Part shown: piece by piece, positions 18,495-28,385 of the stretch
Layout of the letters: every line of letters starts with the position of its first letter
Position numbering within the stretch: position 1 is the first letter of the stretch
Source of the DNA: Candidatus Heimdallarchaeota archaeon
GTDB taxonomy: Archaea; Asgardarchaeota; Heimdallarchaeia; JABLTI01
Assembly (NCBI GenBank): GCA_030614005.1
Contig: JAUWKS010000024.1
Location: forward strand, 1 to 48,165
Length of the DNA: 48,165 nucleotides
Direction: 5' to 3'
Notes under the pieces: generated by a model
Seen by the model: only the letters and a program-made list of their open reading frames with translations
Database searches by the model: none
Told to the model about the DNA's origin: nothing
Translations under genes and position numbers: made by a program

Positions 18495-18502
18495 TATTTA
18501 TA
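18495..18502 (-). promoter_or_regulatory. TATA box of the epimerase gene
   Basis: On the minus strand this reads TATAAATA, about 35-42 nt upstream of the ATG at 18460. That spacing is consistent with a transcript having almost no leader. It is the clearest archaeal promoter in this part of the window. Confidence 0.5.
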
Positions 18503-18585
18503 CGTCTTTTATTTTTAAAACTTTTTAAAATAATAATACAAAAAATGACCCAAATCCCATATTTACCCTATAAGTAGCACTAAAT

Positions 18586-19566
18586 TTAGCTTTGAATGCT
18601 TTTCTTTAGCATCTCACTATTTATTTTTCCAAATGAATGGGTTTTTCCAGTACTTGTATTATTAACATTTAATTTCGCAGGAGCAAAGATAGCAGGATCT
18701 ATCTTGTAAAAATCACCCTTCGCTTCCTTAACAATTTCATAAAATAATGAACCATATTTTGGTGATGTTTCTGAAGTTGCTTTCTTGAGATATTCAATCA
18801 GTTTATTTTCGTCCTTACATTCAACTTGTAAGAACACCTCTGCACCATAAATTAACATATCATTCGTTCGTCCCATCATTAAATCAGTGTTACTCTGATG
18901 AATGGGTGCAATTGGTGCGGAACCACTTGCAGAAATAATTTGAGAAACATCCATTCCAAGATCAAATAATTTATGTAAAGCCGTTTCAACGGATCTCCCA
19001 GAAATTTGGGTAGAGCCTGCAATGCTGGTTGTAGAAACAAGAACAACATATAGACAATCTAATTCAACGTGACATTTATCAGCTATATATTTCAAAACTT
19101 TATCAGTAGGATATTTATCCGTTTCTAAAACAATAACAGTTTCCTCAATTTCTTCAACTAATGGTAACTTCTCGAATATGTGCTTTGGTTTTCGAGCAAG
19201 GACTCTTGCAGGACCACTACCCATTGCTTTGTAATTGTCTTTATCAATTGACCACCCTGCGAATTGTGATCCCAAAGTCGCTTCAACGGGGAAGTCTGTT
19301 ATAATAGAGATAGATGAAAGAGAAAAATCATCAGTAAACTTTGTCGTAGTAAGTGAAACGTCTCCAATACCACCTAAACAAAGTTGAGTTACATATTCTC
19401 CCGCTAAGTAGCCTCCTTTTGCTTTAATGCCAAAATCAATAATTATTGGTCCAAGCTTTGTTTCTAGAACTTTAGCTTTTAGCACATCACTATTACTTAG
19501 CATTTCATCGAATAGTTCGATAGCAGCGGCATTCAAATTTGACTGAATAGTTTTTTTACTTGGCAA
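18586..19566 (-). CDS. mch: Methenyltetrahydromethanopterin cyclohydrolase
   Basis: The product interconverts 5,10-methenyl-H4MPT and 5-formyl-H4MPT in archaeal C1 metabolism. Colinear with characterised Mch: NLNAAAIELFDEM (N-terminus), GGYLAGEYVTQLCLGGIGDV, GSQFAGWSI, GSGPARVLARKPK, SGSAPIAPIH and GRTNDMLIYG, ending with FYKIDPAIFAPAKLNV. At 326 aa it has the usual length. It starts at ATG 19566, 24 nt after ftr, as the last gene of the plsY-ftr-mch run. The presence of Mch and Ftr argues for an H4MPT-type C1 carrier, whether for the Wood-Ljungdahl methyl branch or for C1 oxidation. Confidence 0.95.
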   Translation of the reverse strand: MPSKKTIQSNLNAAAIELFDEMLSNSDVLKAKVLETKLGPIIIDFGIKAKGGYLAGEYVTQLCLGGIGDVSLTTTKFTDDFSLSSISIITDFPVEATLGSQFAGWSIDKDNYKAMGSGPARVLARKPKHIFEKLPLVEEIEETVIVLETDKYPTDKVLKYIADKCHVELDCLYVVLVSTTSIAGSTQISGRSVETALHKLFDLGMDVSQIISASGSAPIAPIHQSNTDLMMGRTNDMLIYGAEVFLQVECKDENKLIEYLKKATSETSPKYGSLFYEIVKEAKGDFYKIDPAIFAPAKLNVNNTSTGKTHSFGKINSEMLKKSIQS

Positions 19567-19590
19567 CTTAATTCCACCATTCTCTTCGCA

Positions 19591-20478
19591 TCAAATAAGC
19601 TCTTTCAAATTAATATTAATAGAACCTAATTTTCCATCATAATTTGAGCTAGTAATTTTCAATACTCTCTTGTCAACCTTGAGAACATTAATTATACTAC
19701 TCATAGCTTTTTTCATTTCATCAATGTTAATAGCGTTAATGACTATTTCATATGCACATTTGCCATCTTTTGGTAGAGAACTATCTTCAATTTTATCCTT
19801 AAGAGTGGGGCAGAATTTATGATTTGTAGATTCATTCATAAACGAGTATTTTGAACCTATCTTTGATCCGGCACGGCAAATTCCACCAGGAAATGCAGTA
19901 ATTCCTTTTGCACCGGAATTTTGTAAAGCTTTAATCCCATCTCTTGCTGCATTAAGTGTATCTATTTCAGATTCACCTATTATTATCAAAACTCCACCAG
20001 CAATTCCTTTGCCCATTTGGAATGATTCCTCGATTAGAAAAGAACCATCCATTACAGGAATATTCCACATTGTTTTATCAAAAAGTGTGACTTTCTTCTG
20101 ATGCCCATCACCAAAATAAGAAATCAATTTACCAATAGGTTCTGATTTATCTCCATCTTCGAGCATATTGAAGATGTTTGTAGTAGGAGCTGTAAGAGCA
20201 CTTTGTGATAACCTTGCTAACAATGCTTCTTTCATCTTCGAGCTATTTTGAGCCCAAATTTGAATTATTACTCCTGCTCTTCCATCAGGTGTTTCAGTTG
20301 GATTCAAAATTTTTTCTATTCCTGCTTCAGCAGAACACATTATTATACTGGTAGCAAAACCTACGGTATTGTTTGCAGCAATTAATGCTAATTCTAAATC
20401 AGCTGCAGTGATTAATATGCGTGAATAACGCATTTTAAAACATTCAGAAAAAGTATCTTCAACCTTTGCTTGACTCAT
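19591..20478 (-). CDS. ftr: Formylmethanofuran:tetrahydromethanopterin formyltransferase
   Basis: The product moves the formyl group between methanofuran and H4MPT, the step next to Mch. Motifs match Ftr throughout: VEDTFSECF, RILITAADLELA, ATSIIMCSAEAGIEK, TPDGRAGVIIQIW, TAPTTNIFN, FPGGICRAGSKIGS, NESTNHKFCPTL and DGKLGSI. ATG 20478 (MSQAKVEDTF) gives 295 aa, the family length, and lies one base after the TAA of the upstream gene (TAA-A-ATG), which implies translational coupling. The longer in-frame start at 20523 overlaps that gene and lacks support. The product would be cytoplasmic. Confidence 0.95.
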   Translation of the reverse strand: MSQAKVEDTFSECFKMRYSRILITAADLELALIAANNTVGFATSIIMCSAEAGIEKILNPTETPDGRAGVIIQIWAQNSSKMKEALLARLSQSALTAPTTNIFNMLEDGDKSEPIGKLISYFGDGHQKKVTLFDKTMWNIPVMDGSFLIEESFQMGKGIAGGVLIIIGESEIDTLNAARDGIKALQNSGAKGITAFPGGICRAGSKIGSKYSFMNESTNHKFCPTLKDKIEDSSLPKDGKCAYEIVINAINIDEMKKAMSSIINVLKVDKRVLKITSSNYDGKLGSININLKELI

Positions 20479-20479
20479 T

Positions 20480-20926
20480 TTATCTTCTCTCAGGTATATT
20501 TTCTTGTTGGTGTTCATGGTCAAGTATATGTTCGTTAAATGCTCTTTGCCACCGAGATTCAGTTACTATGGGAGCAATCCCAAATGTGCAAGCCCCTAGA
20601 ATAACAAATGTTAAGACAGCTTTAATTCCAATTGAACAATTTTCTGGGCTTTGTATACACGAAGTGCGAATATGATCATAAAGCAGAGTGTATTTAATAT
20701 AAATTGGATAGAATGGGAAGATAAATAGAAAAATCAGCATAGTAGTGGGGTTAGTTATCAAAGGATAAGCTCTTGGTTCTGTTTCAAACGCTTTCTCGTG
20801 ATGTTCCTCAAAATCTTGGAATAGCCAATATTGGTATATAATATAATAAATCCCAAAAGTTACTATTGATAAGAATAACACTCGTCTATATTTTCTCATA
20901 GTTCCAAATTTGTGTTCTTTAGGCAT
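20480..20926 (-). CDS. Small DUF4234-like membrane protein
   Basis: The 148-aa product has two or three hydrophobic segments. The segment RRVLFLSIVTFGIYYIIYQYW resembles the start of DUF4234-type membrane proteins (positive patch followed by TxGIY). A second segment is MLIFLFIFPFYPIYI, and a third spans AVLTFVILGACTFGI. ATG 20926 has GGAG nine bases upstream; an in-frame TTG at 21055 would add 43 residues with another hydrophobic stretch and cannot be excluded. It sits between plsY and ftr, is stop-start coupled to ftr, and has no known link to C1 metabolism. Confidence 0.7.
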   Translation of the reverse strand: MPKEHKFGTMRKYRRVLFLSIVTFGIYYIIYQYWLFQDFEEHHEKAFETEPRAYPLITNPTTMLIFLFIFPFYPIYIKYTLLYDHIRTSCIQSPENCSIGIKAVLTFVILGACTFGIAPIVTESRWQRAFNEHILDHEHQQENIPERR

Positions 20927-21065
20927 TCTGCAACACTCCACAAAGCCGTTGATTAATAAAACAACAATCATTACTATTAAAGACTTTTCAAGGAATAGAA
21001 TTTCGTTACTTGAATTTTTGAAGAAAAAAAGAGGCAGAAGATACCTTGTAAACAAGGTAACTTTC

Positions 21066-21806
21066 TTATTTTAACATCTCAGTGGTTTTTAGGCTATCCC
21101 AAGCTTTCGCATCCCCACGTTTAATCTTCCTAAATTCAGGAAGATGTCTTATGGTTATTACAAGCCACATCCCAAGGGCATAAAGAAGGATAAAAGGCCA
21201 CCCGAGCTGTCCATCTGTGAAATAAATATGAGGCCAGAATGCTATAAACAGATCAGCTAATCCTAAAGAAGCAGAAATTGTATCTACAAGATACCAGAGC
21301 GGAGAAATGAAGAGTAACGACCAACAAGAGCCGATACCAGAAAAGCCGCTTACACGTATCATAACAAAAACGGCAACCATCCAGAATAAAGCTGTAGGCC
21401 AATAAATATAGACAAATAATCCAAGGCAAGTACCTAAACCTTTACCGCCTTTAAATCCTAGATAAGGCATCCAACAGTGACCAGCCACTGCTGCAATTGC
21501 GCATAATATTACATAAAATTGTGTATAGAAGCCTTCTGAACTAGTTTCTACAATTGGCGCTATAAGGTATTCAACTATTGCTACTGCAAGGGCTCCTTTT
21601 ACAATATCAACTGAAAAAGTTATTGTGCCCCATGGCCATAACCCTGCGGCACGAATAGTATTTCTTGTGCTTACAGAACCTGAACCAAATTCTCTGGGGT
21701 CAATACCAGCAACGCTTTTACTGACAATATACGCTGTTGGGAATCCACCAATAAGAAAACCAATTATAGGTGATATAAAGAAAGGCCAAATAAGTGCGAA
21801 CGACAA
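21066..21806 (-). CDS. plsY: PlsY-type glycerol-3-phosphate acyltransferase
   Basis: Bacterial PlsY moves an acyl group from acyl-phosphate to sn-glycerol-3-phosphate, the first step of ester phospholipid synthesis. The 246-aa membrane protein has about six or seven hydrophobic segments and all three PlsY signatures: GSGSVSTRNTIRAAG (bacterial GSGNxGxTNxxR), GHCWMPYLGFKGGKGLGTCLG split around the phosphate-binding FKGGKG, and IRHLPEFRKIKRGD (RHxxNIxRxxxG). The Ser, Arg, His and GGKG elements are kept. It starts at TTG 21806 and heads the operon with the DUF4234-like gene, ftr and mch. In an archaeon with ether lipids its acceptor or donor may differ. Confidence 0.85.
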   Translation of the reverse strand: MSFALIWPFFISPIIGFLIGGFPTAYIVSKSVAGIDPREFGSGSVSTRNTIRAAGLWPWGTITFSVDIVKGALAVAIVEYLIAPIVETSSEGFYTQFYVILCAIAAVAGHCWMPYLGFKGGKGLGTCLGLFVYIYWPTALFWMVAVFVMIRVSGFSGIGSCWSLLFISPLWYLVDTISASLGLADLFIAFWPHIYFTDGQLGWPFILLYALGMWLVITIRHLPEFRKIKRGDAKAWDSLKTTEMLK

Positions 21807-21906
21807 ATTAAATCACTAGTGCGTTCTATAATTTCCGCATTTAAAAAAAATTCGCTTGTAATGACTCTTTGACAATCAAATAATGGAAAAAGAATTGAAA
21901 AAATGG

Positions 21907-22641
21907 TTAAGCAAGACTTACTTTATTCTTAGCTAATAGAAGCAACCCATGCGTTTCCAACTCAACTAAGCGTTCATCTAAAGTTTCTTCAGAAATATGG
22001 AGGATAATAGACAAATCTTTAATTTCCAATATTCCACCTCGAGATGCCAATGTTTGAACAATGCGTTGATCCATTCGTTGAGGTAGCAGCTCAAAAGAAA
22101 TCGCGCGAATTTGGCGACGTATATTAGAATATGTTGCTTCTGCAATTGATTTTGCAACATTTATATCTTGAAGTTCCACACCTAGGCTCTTCAACAATTC
22201 ACTATATTCCGAAAGTTTACTTGTGGAATGTGGTTGTTTAGCTAACTCAGCGCATTTTTGGACTATTTCATCAAGTTCTGGAAAATCATCAGGTGTTTGG
22301 ATAGCTATTTTCGGAACATCAAATAAACCAATATCAAACATTTCAGGAGAAATCTGTACTTCAACACGTACAGCTCTTGCAATTGAATAATACCTACGAG
22401 GAGCGCCTTGACCAGCATCTTTGAAATCAGATTCAAGCAAACCGGCTGTTTCAAGTAATTGAAGATGTCTGAAAATGGCTTGTTGACCTAACTCAAGTTG
22501 GTATGATAATTGAGAAAGGTACATTGGTTCTGATGCAAGCATAGAAAGTATTTTTCTCCTTGTACCACTCTTTAGAGCCAAGAATATCTGATCAGTATCA
22601 GTCATTTTCATCATCTTTTTACCGTTTTTTCTTTTATTCAA
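21907..22641 (-). CDS. Double winged-helix transcriptional regulator (ArsR-like)
   Basis: In this 244-aa protein an N-terminal ArsR-type winged helix (~15-90) contains ALKSGTRRKILSMLASEPM, then SQLSYQLELGQQAIFRHLQ as the HTH, and GAPRRYYSI as the wing. A C-terminal second winged helix (~190-240) has GGILEIKDLSIILHISEETL. The middle ~100 residues are helical. No metal-binding Cys motif is seen. Met10, Met11 and Met13 are alternative starts. It lies between plsY and cdc48, separate from both by 80 nt or less; its targets are unknown. Confidence 0.78.
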   Translation of the reverse strand: MNKRKNGKKMMKMTDTDQIFLALKSGTRRKILSMLASEPMYLSQLSYQLELGQQAIFRHLQLLETAGLLESDFKDAGQGAPRRYYSIARAVRVEVQISPEMFDIGLFDVPKIAIQTPDDFPELDEIVQKCAELAKQPHSTSKLSEYSELLKSLGVELQDINVAKSIAEATYSNIRRQIRAISFELLPQRMDQRIVQTLASRGGILEIKDLSIILHISEETLDERLVELETHGLLLLAKNKVSLA

Positions 22642-22678
22642 TATTTATGTCATTGTATATTTCTTCATTCTACTTACT

Positions 22679-24922
22679 CTAAATGAAAGTTGAAACTTCG
22701 CCATCCTTAAACTTTTCATTTATACCACGATATCGTTTCAAATCTTCAGACGTTCCTTTGTGGATTTTTGCCAAAGCTTGTTCGAATAGTTTATGGGAAA
22801 TTGTAAATTCTTTCTTTGAAAGTTTCTCAATAGCTTCTTCTTGTGTCATTGATTTGGTAATAAAATTTCTAACGGCTAACATACCTGTTTCTTTTACCAT
22901 CGAGGCTATATCTGCTCCAGTAAATCCTTCTGTTTCTTTAGCAAGAGTACTAAGATTTACATTACTTGATAATGGCATATTTTGAGTATGTATTTTCAAA
23001 ATCGCTTTTCTACCTTTGAGATTTGGTAAATCAATACTAATGTAGCGATCTGTTCTTCCAGGTCGTAGGATTGCAGGATCAATAATATCTGGTCGATTAG
23101 ATGCCATAATAACTACCACATTCTTTAGCTTTGATAAGCCATCAATTTCGGTTAGTAATTGACTAACTACTCGTTCAGTGACATTATTATCACCTGATCC
23201 TACACGTCGAGGAGTTATACTATCAACTTCATCCATAAAAATGATACATGGTGCAGATTGTCGTGCCTTACGGAAAATTTCTCGAATCGCTTTTTCTGAT
23301 TCACCGACCCATTTACTCAGCATTTCAGGACCTTTTATACTAATGAAGTTGGTTTCACTCTCCGTTGCCACTGCTTTTGCTAAAAGAGTTTTACCTGTTC
23401 CTGGAGGACCATATAAAAGTATTCCTTTGGGTGGATCTATACCAGCTGCAGTAAAAACTTCAGGATATTTGATTGGCCATTCTATTGCTTCTTTTAATTG
23501 GTGAATAGCATTTTCTAAACCACCAATTTGATCCCATGTGACATCGGGTTTTTCAACAAATACTTCACGCAGAGCAGAAGGTTCTACCATCGCCAAAGCG
23601 TTTTGGAAATCGTTTTGTGTGACTTCAATTTCTTGTAACACTTCAGGTGGTACCGTTTCTTCTTGCCAATCAATTTTCGGCAAAATATTTCGTAAAGCAC
23701 TCATTGCTGCTTCTTTTACAAGAGCAGCCATATCTGCACCTACAAAACCGTGAGTAACTTTTGCAACTCGTTCCAAATCAAAATCTTCTGTAAGAGGCAT
23801 TCCTCGAGTATGAATTTGAAGTATATCAAAACGACCTTGGGCATCAGGCACACCAATTTCTATTTCACGATCGAATCTTCCTCCACGCCTTAGTGCAGGA
23901 TCAAGGGAATTGGGTCTGTTTGTAGCAGCAATTACAACAACTTGTCCACGACTCTGGAGACCGTCCATCAATGCAAGTAATTGAGCAACAACTCTTCTTT
24001 CAACTTCACCAGTTACTTCAGAGCGTTTTGGAGCAATTGCATCAATTTCATCAATAAAGATTATAGATGGAGCGTTATCTTCTGCTTCTTTGAAAACACC
24101 ACGAATATTGGCTTCACTTTCACCATAAAATTTCGACATAATCTCTGGACCGCTCAAGTGTATAAAATGACAATCTGTCTCACCAGCAACAGCTTTAGCT
24201 AACATTGTTTTACCAGTTCCAGGAGGACCGTATAAAAGCAATCCTTTGGGAGCTTCTACACCAAGTTTTTCAAAGATTTCTGGGTACCTCAAAGGAAGCT
24301 CAATCATTTCTCGGAGCTTCTGGATAACATCCTCTAATCCACCAATATCCTCATAGCTAATTTGAGCTATTTTTGTATCCTCAGCAGAAATAGGAGCAGA
24401 TCGTAAATCGATAGATGTTTTCTCTGAAACAATGACTGTATTTATTTGTTTAGGAGAAACTCTTGCAACTTTGAAAACGATTTGATTTCCTCCGAGTATT
24501 TGAATTCTAATTTGATCACCTATAGAAACAGGTCGACCATTAAGAATTTGTAGAAGAAATTTACCATCCAGTTCCCCTCTAATTTGCTGTGTTGGAGCAA
24601 CGACCACTTTTGTTCCAGTAGGAGGTTTTATTGGTTGTATTGTAACAAATTCATCTAGCTTTACACCAGAATTTAACCTAATAGTACCATCTATTCTGAT
24701 GATTCCTTTTTTCTCGTCTTCAGGATATCCCGGCCAAACTTTTGCAGCAGTTCGTGTTTTTCCAACTACTTCAATAATGTCTCCAGCAGATAATCCCAAT
24801 TGTTTCATAATTGAATGACCGATTCTGGCTAAACCTTTGCCTACATCCCTGTACTGTGAATCTGACACTCGTAAACGTATTAATTTATCTCTATTTTTAT
24901 CTTCTATTCCAGTAGATGACAT
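22679..24922 (-). CDS. cdc48: Cdc48/VAT-type AAA+ ATPase
   Basis: This hexameric unfoldase feeds proteins to the proteasome and remodels complexes. The 747-aa protein comprises an N-terminal double-psi-barrel (~1-185, [19 protein letters not shown]), then D1 with Walker [10 protein letters not shown] and Walker [11 protein letters not shown], and D2 with GPPGTGKTL and [10 protein letters not shown]. Both domains have arginine-finger and sensor-1 regions ([30 protein letters not shown]). No HbYX proteasome tail is visible; the protein ends DGEVSTFI. It stops at TAG, with another TAG two codons later. It is 60 nt from the hsp20 gene, and both are protein-quality-control genes. Confidence 0.96.
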   Translation of the reverse strand: MSSTGIEDKNRDKLIRLRVSDSQYRDVGKGLARIGHSIMKQLGLSAGDIIEVVGKTRTAAKVWPGYPEDEKKGIIRIDGTIRLNSGVKLDEFVTIQPIKPPTGTKVVVAPTQQIRGELDGKFLLQILNGRPVSIGDQIRIQILGGNQIVFKVARVSPKQINTVIVSEKTSIDLRSAPISAEDTKIAQISYEDIGGLEDVIQKLREMIELPLRYPEIFEKLGVEAPKGLLLYGPPGTGKTMLAKAVAGETDCHFIHLSGPEIMSKFYGESEANIRGVFKEAEDNAPSIIFIDEIDAIAPKRSEVTGEVERRVVAQLLALMDGLQSRGQVVVIAATNRPNSLDPALRRGGRFDREIEIGVPDAQGRFDILQIHTRGMPLTEDFDLERVAKVTHGFVGADMAALVKEAAMSALRNILPKIDWQEETVPPEVLQEIEVTQNDFQNALAMVEPSALREVFVEKPDVTWDQIGGLENAIHQLKEAIEWPIKYPEVFTAAGIDPPKGILLYGPPGTGKTLLAKAVATESETNFISIKGPEMLSKWVGESEKAIREIFRKARQSAPCIIFMDEVDSITPRRVGSGDNNVTERVVSQLLTEIDGLSKLKNVVVIMASNRPDIIDPAILRPGRTDRYISIDLPNLKGRKAILKIHTQNMPLSSNVNLSTLAKETEGFTGADIASMVKETGMLAVRNFITKSMTQEEAIEKLSKKEFTISHKLFEQALAKIHKGTSEDLKRYRGINEKFKDGEVSTFI

Positions 24923-24982
24923 ACTATTCCATCTCCATTAAATATGTAATATTTTGCTTACTGATTTTAAAAAGTAAAAATC

Positions 24983-25567
24983 TTATTCGATCTTTACTTC
25001 AAATCCTTGCTCAGCCTTAGCATGTTCTTTTCTTTCCACAGTTAGTTCTAGGATTCCGTTGCGGTATTTTGCAACAGCTGTTTTTGGATTAATCTTTACA
25101 GATAATTCTCGTTCGCAAGAGTAATTACGATCAGGACCTGTTGCACTGATAATAATCTTTGAGTCAGTAGTTTTAACATTAACTTCGTTTTTTGCTACAC
25201 CAGGAAGTTCTGCAACAACTCGAACAACCTTATCTTCAATGAAGACATCTACAAGCGGTTCGCGATCTTTTGTAGCGATAGGAGCTCCTTTTAGTGATGG
25301 TTTTACATTTCCAAATTCTTTGAAAACTGGTTTTCCGTCAGGACCTATACTCATATTCCATCCCCATGTTAGTGGACCCATTTTTTTTCTAAATGCTTCA
25401 GGATCCGAAGCATCAAAATTTTCCATCATTTTGTTTACTTCTTCCATTAGTTGAGCAATGAATTCTTCATTAAAAACTCCACTATTTTCGAATAAATCAA
25501 AAGGCAACCATGGGAACATTTCTTTCCATTTCTCATATTCATCGTCTTTTTTTCTTCTCCAAGACAT
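24983..25567 (-). CDS. hsp20: Small heat-shock protein, Hsp20 / alpha-crystallin family
   Basis: The 194-aa chaperone prevents aggregation. The alpha-crystallin domain is residues ~105-190: PLVDVFIEDKVVRVVAELPG (start), KIIISATGPD, and YRNGILELTVER as the A-x-x-x-x-G-I/V-L signature. The N-terminal region is unusually charged and aromatic (MSWRRKKDDEYEKWKEMFPW). ATG 25567 is chosen because GAGGT lies eight bases upstream; the same frame extends to 25747, but that part is a low-complexity, Phe/Ser-rich read-through of the leader. A TATA-like TTTAAATA is at 25671-25678 on the minus strand. It precedes cdc48. Confidence 0.93.
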   Translation of the reverse strand: MSWRRKKDDEYEKWKEMFPWLPFDLFENSGVFNEEFIAQLMEEVNKMMENFDASDPEAFRKKMGPLTWGWNMSIGPDGKPVFKEFGNVKPSLKGAPIATKDREPLVDVFIEDKVVRVVAELPGVAKNEVNVKTTDSKIIISATGPDRNYSCERELSVKINPKTAVAKYRNGILELTVERKEHAKAEQGFEVKIE

Positions 25568-25776
25568 TATTAGTACCTCATTTTTCAGTAATTTGTTGAA
25601 ATAGTTCTTTTTCTCACAGTTTAGAGAGTTACTCACTAAAAAGTTAATAGTAAAACAACTATCTAAGCAATATTTAAACCTTATCATATTGATTGAAAAA
25701 TAACTAATCAAGTAAAAGCTAGAAAAATAAAGTAATGGAAAAAACAAGAGAAAAAGTTGTTAGATAAGACTAACAA

Positions 25777-26589
25777 CTAATTAATATCAACTTTGACTCG
25801 TGATAGAATTTCATACATATCATCGACTTTCTTGTTGATACGCATCACGTTCTTCAGGACAATTGCTCTATTAGATCGGATAGGAGTTAGCACAAGTGTT
25901 CCAGAGCGGAAAATGAGTAATTCAATTAGATCAGGAAATTCTTTCACAATGGACATATCGGAAGCTGGAAATCGTTCAATGCCACCACCAAACCCTTTGT
26001 GATGTAATAATTCATTCCCTTCAACGATGTAATAGTTGAATAATGCACTTAGTAGCGTAAATACTAAGATAAAGAGTAACAATGCAGCTATTATATAGTA
26101 AACCCAATAGGAGAAATAGATACTCATCTCAATACCAGTTCCACTGCCACTTGTAAGAAAACCCGTGTAAGCATTTACAAGTAAGAGAACAGCAATCAAA
26201 GCAACAAACAAAATTGCAAGAATAATAGTTGTTGCACGATCAAAGTCGAATGCAATCAGAATAAGATTTAGTGAAAAAATTACTAAGAATATAATACCAA
26301 TTATATTCCCATACCCATTTCCTACACTTGCTTCGTCATAAGGCATAGCAATTGTTAAATCTAAACTCATTTGAACAATCCCGCAAATAAGAGCAGTGAT
26401 GAATGAAGGGATAAATAATATCATTGAGGAATAAGAGCGAATAATCATTCTATCTTTGTATTCCTTACCCGTATCATCTTCGGGATCAACTTGTTTATCT
26501 ATATAAACTGTTTGAATTTTTACATGTTCATTGGAAGCATTAGTAGGTTTCATAGGAACTCCTTCATTTTCAATTTCGGTTTCGGACAT
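25777..26589 (-). CDS. Membrane protein with cytoplasmic PH-like C-terminal region
   Basis: This 270-aa protein has a ~50-aa acidic N-terminal tail, then about four transmembrane segments (MILFIPSFITALICGIV; IIGIIFLVIFSLNLILIAF; IILAILFVALIAVLLLVNA; YIIAALLLFILVFTLL). A ~75-aa soluble C-terminal region follows, beginning YYIVEGNELLHHKG, a pattern seen in bPH2-like membrane-associated domains. I do not recognise the family with certainty. It is divergent from the HD gene across an inverted repeat. The stop is TAG. Confidence 0.65.
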   Translation of the reverse strand: MSETEIENEGVPMKPTNASNEHVKIQTVYIDKQVDPEDDTGKEYKDRMIIRSYSSMILFIPSFITALICGIVQMSLDLTIAMPYDEASVGNGYGNIIGIIFLVIFSLNLILIAFDFDRATTIILAILFVALIAVLLLVNAYTGFLTSGSGTGIEMSIYFSYWVYYIIAALLLFILVFTLLSALFNYYIVEGNELLHHKGFGGGIERFPASDMSIVKEFPDLIELLIFRSGTLVLTPIRSNRAIVLKNVMRINKKVDDMYEILSRVKVDIN

Positions 26590-26613
26590 AGAATATCACC
26601 ATACTGAAGAGTA

Positions 26614-26637
26614 AAGCTTTATGATAAAATAAAGCTT
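26614..26637. promoter_or_regulatory. 9-bp inverted repeat in a divergent promoter region
   Basis: AAGCTTTAT (26614-26622) is the exact inverted complement of ATAAAGCTT (26629-26637), with a six-base centre. It lies 25 nt upstream of the membrane-protein start and ~115 nt before the HD gene. It fits a dimeric operator or a leader hairpin. Confidence 0.35.
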
Positions 26638-26763
26638 CTTATGGAAGAAACTAAGAGCAAAAAAATTGTTTGTAGGCAAAAAGTCTAAAAAGATAGATAT
26701 TTAACTTCAAACACCTAATAATTAGATAGGTAGAACCTTTTCAAAGGATCAATGGAGATTTTA

Positions 26764-27429
26764 ATGTCACCACCCGATTACAAAAAATTATACGAAATCG
26801 TTTGTGATCTCTATTCTAACACAGAGCACTTCTATTATGGACAGTGGGATGAAACATTTTTTACCCTACGTGTTTTTGAGACTTGTAAAGATTTAATCAA
26901 AAAATCGAAAGCAAATGTTGAAAAAGAGGTAATTCTTACTGCAGCGATTTTCCATGATATTGGTAAAACTAAACTAAACACAGAAGAGAAAATCAAAAAA
27001 GAATGGGATGATCACCCGATTTATGGCGCTAAATTAACCCGTGAAATATTGTCTAAACAAGGTAAATATGAAAATGGCTTTATAGAAAAAGTTGTTGACC
27101 TTGTAAAACATCACGATGACAGACCAGGCAAAGTAGATATGATTCGCTCAGATGAATTGAAAATCTTACAGGATGCAGATCTATTGGCAGATATGGGCAT
27201 TGCTAGTTTTATCCGACCATTTCTCTATAGTGGAAAGAACAAACGAAGAACACTAGAAAATGTAAATTATATCAAAACAGAGAGAAGAACAAACGGCGGA
27301 ATATCGAAAGAAAACCTATATCGCTTAAATCTCAAATCATCAAAACGTTTTGCGAAAAAATTAATGAAAGAAGCACAAAAATTAGACAATAAGATATTAA
27401 AAATGACACAATCAGAATTAGTGGAATAA
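26764..27429 (+). CDS. HD-domain metal-dependent phosphohydrolase
   Basis: This ~221-aa HD-superfamily protein has the core AAIFHDIGKT (HD pair), a second histidine region VKHHDD and the distal aspartate in LQDADLLADMG. The set H...HD...HH...D is what active HD phosphohydrolases carry. It resembles predicted HDIG-type nucleotide phosphohydrolases; the substrate is unknown. ATG 26764 has GGAGAT seven bases upstream, but the in-frame ATG 26752, with AGGA five bases upstream, is equally possible. The C-terminal ~50 residues are basic and helical. Confidence 0.8.
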   Translation: MSPPDYKKLYEIVCDLYSNTEHFYYGQWDETFFTLRVFETCKDLIKKSKANVEKEVILTAAIFHDIGKTKLNTEEKIKKEWDDHPIYGAKLTREILSKQGKYENGFIEKVVDLVKHHDDRPGKVDMIRSDELKILQDADLLADMGIASFIRPFLYSGKNKRRTLENVNYIKTERRTNGGISKENLYRLNLKSSKRFAKKLMKEAQKLDNKILKMTQSELVE

Positions 27430-27563
27430 CATTATTGGCTTCTTTATAAATTTGCGCCGAAAACATTTGAACTTCGCAGAGGAATCTATCAAATAAGTAA
27501 GTGTTCTATTTCTTTTTGAGCTTATCATTGAGAGTCTATGTAAGCGAAATTGCAAAGAAATTA

Positions 27564-28273
27564 TTAAGAACTCTTTATCAACCTAAAGAAAATGAAATGT
27601 GGATTAGCTAAAAGTTGTTCATATATTTCAGGGTTCTTTTCTTTTGCTTCTTTTATCGGCAGAGGTTCCAAAAGAATATCAACAAAGAATCCAGTCTTTC
27701 TGAATATTGCAAACATACTTGCCAATGTTCTATGATAATAACTAACAGGGTAAGTTTTTCCATTAATAGTCCAAGATTCACTGTAAAGCTCCTTTTTGAA
27801 GTAATTAGGTTTATTGAACCAACGCCATCTGCATGAGGGTGATGTGTGGAAAAAACTACGTAACCATTTTTCTTAAGAATACGACTGAATTCTGTGAATA
27901 CAATCAACCAGTTACTGATATAATGAAGAACAAGTGAGGAAACAATAACATCAATAGAATTATCTGAAATGAAATCAAGAGGTTTGCTAAGATCAGCCAC
28001 AAGAACCTGTGCTTTATCGCCTAATCGTTTTTTCGTACATTTGACCATTTCTTCACTGATGTCACAAGCGATAACATTCGCACCTTGAGTCACTAACCAC
28101 TCTGTTAAACTCCCAGAACCACAACCTGCATCTAACACTTTATTACCTTTAATATCTGGCATTATTGCTTTTGTTGCAGGGCGCTCATACAAAGCATTAT
28201 GCAAACTGGTTTCATTCTTTTGAGCATAAAGCTCTGCCATATCATCATACTGTTTTGATGGATTAGCATTCAT
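27564..28273 (-). pseudogene. SAM-dependent methyltransferase, interrupted by a frameshift
   Basis: This is a class I methyltransferase with motif I VLDAGCGSGSL (~46-56), motif II acidic end VIACDIS, motif III-like LVADLSKPLDF and the post-core LVLHYI. The first frame runs from ATG 28273 through FSTHHPHADGVGSI, then becomes unlike the family and stops at 27653. In another frame of the same strand the sequence continues as NKPNYFKKELYSESWTING, then YPVSYYHRTLASMFAIFRKTG, and ends EIYEQLLANPHFIFFRLIK before a TAA at 27566-27564. That is the normal C-terminus of this family, so one indel near 27812-27825 breaks the gene. It may be a recent mutation or an assembly error. Confidence 0.82.
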
Positions 28274-28385
28274 AATTTTTATTATTACTTCAAGGATTAA
28301 AAACTGTTTATATTATAAATGCGATTTACTGAGTAATTAACAAAGGTTCATATTTAAGTTTAGAAAAATAGGATAGTGTTAGAGA

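Noticed and set aside
25568..25747. 60-aa N-terminal extension of Hsp20
   Set aside because: Low-complexity translation of an AT-rich leader; ATG 25567 has a proper ribosome site and gives the family length.
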